The position numbers and the translations under genes are program-made. The notes beneath the pieces are model-generated. The model was not told where the DNA came from, did not search any database, and saw nothing but the letters and a program-made list of their open reading frames with translations. DNA of 64,000 nt from an uncultured Lachnospiraceae bacterium (GTDB lineage Bacteria > Bacillota > Clostridia > Lachnospirales > Lachnospiraceae). Positions 61,109 to 64,000 of this stretch are shown one piece after another (positions within the stretch are counted from its first letter, which is position 1; the number at the start of each line of letters is the position of its first letter). The DNA is taken from positions 1-64,000 of the forward strand of contig CALWSF010000002.1 in NCBI GenBank assembly GCA_944384125.1, written 5' to 3'.

Positions 61109-62554
61109 TTATTTTACTAAAGTACCCATATAATAAAATCCTCTGGCTTCGTCAAGATAAACGTTAACCAGTTTTCCGACAAGTTCTTCGCTTCCCGGAA
61201 AATGCACAATGGTATTGTTGGACAGACGACCCGTCATCCATCCGTCTTCCTGGACATCTCTCTCCTCTACCAGAACTTCCTGAACTGTGTGAACATCCCT
61301 GCCGCAGTTCTGTGAAGCAATCTCCTGAACCGTATTAAGAAGGGTATCAAACCGCTTCCTGACAATCTCCTCCGGGACCTGGTTTTCCATGGCCGCAGCA
61401 GGCGTACCGGTTCGTTTGGAATAAATAAAAGTAAAGGCGCTGTCATATCTGACTTTCTTTACCACATCCAGAGTTTCTTCAAAATCCTCATCCGTCTCTC
61501 CGGGAAATCCGACAATAATATCTGTTGTCAGAGAGATATCGGGAACCGCATGGCGGATCCGCTCAACAAGCTGCAGATACTGTTCTTTTGTATAGCGGCG
61601 GTTCATCCGCTCAAGAATCCGGCTGCTTCCCGACTGCAGAGGCAGATGAAGATGCCGGCATACCTTTTTTGATTCTGCCATTACTGAAATCAGCTCATCG
61701 GAGAGATCTTTCGGGTGCGAAGTCATAAAACGTATTCTGGACAGACCTTCAATCTTTTCCACTCTGCGCAGAAGTTCTGCGAAACTTACAGGCGGATCCA
61801 GATTCTTCCCATAGGAATTTACATTCTGTCCCAGGAGCATAACCTCAACGACCCCGCTTCGTACAAGTCCTTCTATTTCTCTGATGATATCATCCGGTGT
61901 TCTGCTTCTCTCCCGTCCCCTCACATAGGGAACAATACAGTAGCTGCAGAAATTGTTGCAGCCAAACATAATATTGACTCCCGATTTGAAGGAATATTTC
62001 CGCTCTGAAGGAAGGTCCTCGACGATACGTCTGTTCTCGTCCCAGATGTCAATTACCATTTTCCGGCTGCATATTCTGTCAAACAGAAGCTCAGCAAGCT
62101 TGTACACATTGTGGGTACCAAAGATGATATCAACAAAGCGATAACTCTTTTTCAGCTTCTCAACCACTTCCGGCTCCTGCATCATGCAGCCGCATAGCGC
62201 AATCATCATATGCGGATTCTTTTTTTTCAGGCTGTGCAGATATCCAAGACGGCCATATACGCGCTGGTTGGCGTTTTCCCGGACTGTGCATGTATTATAA
62301 AGCACAAAATCCGACTCCTCGCTGTTCCCCTCCTCAAATCCGGCTGCCAGAAGAATGCCCATCAGCTTTTCTGAATCATGTGCGTTCATCTGACATCCAA
62401 AAGTGGATATATAACAGGTCAGAGGGCGTCCCAGCTCCCCGGTTCTCTCCTGTATCCACTCGCGGCAGCGGGAAATAAAATACTGCTGTCTCTCCGGCTC
62501 TGTATCAGGCGCATTGCCGATATCTGTCTGAAAGACGCATTTTCTGTTTTGCAT
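61109..62554 (-). CDS. miaB: tRNA-2-methylthio-N6-dimethylallyladenosine synthase
   Basis: A 481-residue radical SAM methylthiotransferase. The N-terminal Fe-S domain has STFGCQMNAHD, YNTCTVREN and LCGCMMQ; the radical SAM triad is in FGCNNFCSYCIVPYVRGRE; a TRAM domain closes the protein (VLVEERDVQEDGWMTGRLSN). AAGGAG precedes ATG 62554. A promoter at 62623-62651 makes it the first gene of the miaB - L,D-transpeptidase - mutS - mutL - miaA - ynbB run. Confidence 0.97.
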   Translation of the reverse strand: MQNRKCVFQTDIGNAPDTEPERQQYFISRCREWIQERTGELGRPLTCYISTFGCQMNAHDSEKLMGILLAAGFEEGNSEESDFVLYNTCTVRENANQRVYGRLGYLHSLKKKNPHMMIALCGCMMQEPEVVEKLKKSYRFVDIIFGTHNVYKLAELLFDRICSRKMVIDIWDENRRIVEDLPSERKYSFKSGVNIMFGCNNFCSYCIVPYVRGRERSRTPDDIIREIEGLVRSGVVEVMLLGQNVNSYGKNLDPPVSFAELLRRVEKIEGLSRIRFMTSHPKDLSDELISVMAESKKVCRHLHLPLQSGSSRILERMNRRYTKEQYLQLVERIRHAVPDISLTTDIIVGFPGETDEDFEETLDVVKKVRYDSAFTFIYSKRTGTPAAAMENQVPEEIVRKRFDTLLNTVQEIASQNCGRDVHTVQEVLVEERDVQEDGWMTGRLSNNTIVHFPGSEELVGKLVNVYLDEARGFYYMGTLVK

Positions 62555-62622
62555 ATTTTAAGAATCTCCTTGTTTCTGTACCATGTATGGCCTGAATTTC
62601 CCTTTAAACCATACATTATTTA

Positions 62623-62651
62623 ATCTTACTATAAGGAGGAAGTTTTATCAA
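62623..62651 (-). promoter_or_regulatory. Promoter of the miaB-mutSL-miaA run
   Basis: Minus strand TTGATA (62651-62646), 17 bases, TAAGAT (62628-62623). The leader contains a perfect 8-bp inverted repeat, ATGTATGG (62583-62590) and CCATACAT (62609-62616), that would form a hairpin before the miaB ribosome binding site. Confidence 0.65.
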
Positions 62652-62693
62652 GTGCTATTCTTTTACGAATTTTTTCTGAAATTTACAATTTTT

Positions 62694-63269
62694 TTACATG
62701 GCCCCGGTACACGCAATAATACCGGACGGTGTCACAATCCGCCTGACTGGGCGATCAAGATGCCAGTGGGAAATGGATGAAAATATCTGAAAATCGTAGG
62801 CAAGCCCGATTGTATCATGTTCCGGTTCCCGGCTCAGAAATCTGTCATAAAAGCCGGCTCCGTAACCGACTCGCCATCCGTCGCGGGAGAACCCGACTCC
62901 GGGGAGCAGAACGGGGGCATCCGGGCAGACAGCCTTCTCACATGAAAGAAGAGGTTCAGGAATCTGAAAACTTCCCGGCTCCAGATCCTGTATTCCCCTG
63001 ATATAGAAAAAATATATTTCTTTCCCTATTACTCTTGGAACAGCCACCCTGAATCCGCATTGTAGGTACCAGTCAATAATTTTCTCTGTACCCGCTTCCC
63101 CTCTGACACTGATATAAGTGTAAACAGTCTGTTTCCCTTCAGTTATAAGACTTTTTACATTCTGCAGGATCGCCTCGTCCCATGTCCTGCTTTCTGCCGG
63201 AGACAGTTTTTTTCTTCTGTCCAGAACACGGCGGCGAACTTCAGCTTTGGAGATCACTGACGTTTCCAT
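62694..63269 (-). CDS. 5-formyltetrahydrofolate cyclo-ligase
   Basis: A 191-residue cyclo-ligase that turns 5-formyl-THF into 5,10-methenyl-THF with ATP. RRRVLDRRKKLSPAE near the start, VFSRDGWRVGYGAGFYDRFL-type P-loop (GYGAGFYDRFL) and LAYDFQ. Its start at 63269 lies inside the end of the DUF896 gene (29-bp overlap), implying coupled translation. Confidence 0.93.
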   Translation of the reverse strand: METSVISKAEVRRRVLDRRKKLSPAESRTWDEAILQNVKSLITEGKQTVYTYISVRGEAGTEKIIDWYLQCGFRVAVPRVIGKEIYFFYIRGIQDLEPGSFQIPEPLLSCEKAVCPDAPVLLPGVGFSRDGWRVGYGAGFYDRFLSREPEHDTIGLAYDFQIFSSISHWHLDRPVRRIVTPSGIIACTGAM

Positions 63270-63468
63270 ATTTTTTTCCCAGATCCGTAATACTTCCGTC
63301 CTTTTCCCGGATTGAAATGCTGTTGAGTGTTCCGCGCATATTTGCCCGGATTGCAGCTATATATTCTTTGCGGAGCTTTGCCTGCTCCTGTTTTTCTTCC
63401 TCCGTGAGACCTACAGACTGACTTTTGTGGTAAAGTGTATTAATCCGATCTATTTTTTCCTGATTCAT
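63241..63468 (-). CDS. DUF896 family (YnzC-like) small protein
   Basis: A 75-residue helical protein: KIDRINTLYHKSQSVGLTEE, EQAKLRKEYIAAIRANMRG, the DUF896 signature. YnzC of B. subtilis is controlled by LexA and lies near lexA; here it is 44 kb away, next to folate genes. Function unknown. Overlaps the cyclo-ligase by 29 bp. Confidence 0.92.
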   Translation of the reverse strand: MNQEKIDRINTLYHKSQSVGLTEEEKQEQAKLRKEYIAAIRANMRGTLNSISIREKDGSITDLGKKYGNVSDLQS

Positions 63469-63551
63469 ATTGAATTCTCCCTCTGTTTATTCTGAAAATG
63501 TATCTTTTATAAAATTTACCTGCGGGGTTTATCTGAAATGTGTTACTATTT

Positions 63552-64000
63552 TTACACCGGCCGGAAACGGGATATGACTGCTTCTGCAATTTTCATTCCG
63601 TCCATGGCGGCAGATGTAATTCCGCCTGCATATCCGGCGCCTTCTCCGCAGGGATATACACCTGCCACATTTCCCTCAAACCGCTCATTCCTGGGGATTC
63701 TGAGCGGAGATGAGGTCCTGCTTTCCACTCCTGCCAAAATGGCATCACTCCGATCAAACCCGCGGATCATACGGCCGAAACCATCCACACCTTCAAGCAG
63801 GGCCAGGGAAAGGCAATCGGGCAGTACATCTCTCAGATTGCCGAAGGACCACAGTCCCTTAAAAGCAGGGCTGACATCTCCGAAACCAGCTGATATACGG
63901 TTTTCTCTGAAATCTCCCAGAAGCTGCACAGGGATACGGCCATTTCCGCATCGATAGGCCGCTTCTTCCAGATGTCTCTGAAATGCCACACCGCCGAGGG
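63552..64000 (-). CDS. FAD-dependent oxidoreductase, C-terminal part (runs off window)
   Basis: The last about 149 residues of a protein whose start lies beyond position 64000. VAGVYPCGEGAGYAGGITSAAMDGMKIAEA near the end is the flavin-contacting C-terminal motif of the putative FAD-dependent dehydrogenases common in Firmicutes, with ESRTSSPLRIPRN before it. The frame is open to the window edge (LGGVAFQRH). Substrate unknown. Confidence 0.85.
   Translation of the reverse strand, partial: LGGVAFQRHLEEAAYRCGNGRIPVQLLGDFRENRISAGFGDVSPAFKGLWSFGNLRDVLPDCLSLALLEGVDGFGRMIRGFDRSDAILAGVESRTSSPLRIPRNERFEGNVAGVYPCGEGAGYAGGITSAAMDGMKIAEAVISRFRPV

Noticed and set aside
63241-63468. LexA control of the DUF896 gene as in Bacillus
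   Set aside because: No GAAC-N4-GTTC-like site was seen in 63469-63551.
1-64000. CRISPR arrays, tRNA or rRNA genes, prophage
   Set aside because: No regularly spaced repeats, cloverleaf-like gaps or phage structural genes were seen. Gaps between genes are short and mostly accounted for.

Overview
The window looks like chromosome of an anaerobic Firmicute of class Clostridia, most likely Lachnospiraceae (Clostridium cluster XIVa). This is inferred from protein content: clostridial MinCDE plus MreCD/RodA, SepF/YlmH, DUF4321, a Prp-processed L27, a LexA/YneA pair, an OPT transporter and paired TIGR03960/TIGR03936 proteins. Strong AGGAGG-type ribosome binding sites and TTGACA/TATAAT promoters also fit. 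No rRNA or tRNA gene, CRISPR array or intact prophage was seen. The only mobile DNA is two relics: an integrase fragment at 5.4-5.7 kb and a gutted IS200-type element at about 22.0-22.4 kb.

Positions 1-5.7 kb, plus strand, accessory: a lipoprotein, a KptA-type RNA 2'-phosphotransferase, a CbrC-family protein, then an OPT peptide transporter followed by a stand-alone PqqD-like protein and a small membrane-anchored protein, ending at the integrase relic. Positions 5.8-17.5 kb, plus strand: a translation/ribosome-assembly block (TIGR03960 radical SAM protein, its TIGR03936 partner, RNase E/G, rplU-prp-rpmA, obgE, yhbY, nadD, yqeK, rsfS). An LtaS-like sulfatase and an NCS2 purine permease are inserted in it. 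Positions 17.6-22 kb: a DUF554 membrane protein, divergent lexA and a yneA-like gene with four SOS-box-like sites between them, and a GH36 alpha-galactosidase.

From 22 kb to the right edge every gene is on the minus strand. Reading right to left: the end of an FAD-dependent oxidoreductase; DUF896 and 5-formyltetrahydrofolate cyclo-ligase; a miaB - L,D-transpeptidase - mutS - mutL - miaA - ynbB run; DUF4321 and radC; the cell-shape and division-site operon mreC-mreD-mrdA-minC-minD-minE-rodA-mgsA-dacF, which lacks mreB; a small P-loop protein; an Opp/Dpp peptide importer led by an M24 peptidase with its own promoter and terminator; a MalY-type lyase with an XRE-cupin regulator; the ylm division cluster (HlyD-like adaptor, ylmE, sepF, ylmH, aroB, lspA, rluD); a cytidylate-kinase-like protein; an NlpC/P60 wall protein; and a TtcA-like/XerS-like pair.

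Most of the window is a housekeeping backbone. The best candidates for undescribed biology are the OPT-PqqD-membrane protein trio with its tetraloop-capped intergenic hairpin, the HlyD-like adaptor heading the division cluster, the oversized PBP2, and several unexplained palindromes. Starts were chosen by ribosome binding site and family fit. Family names are recognition from sequence without database searches.
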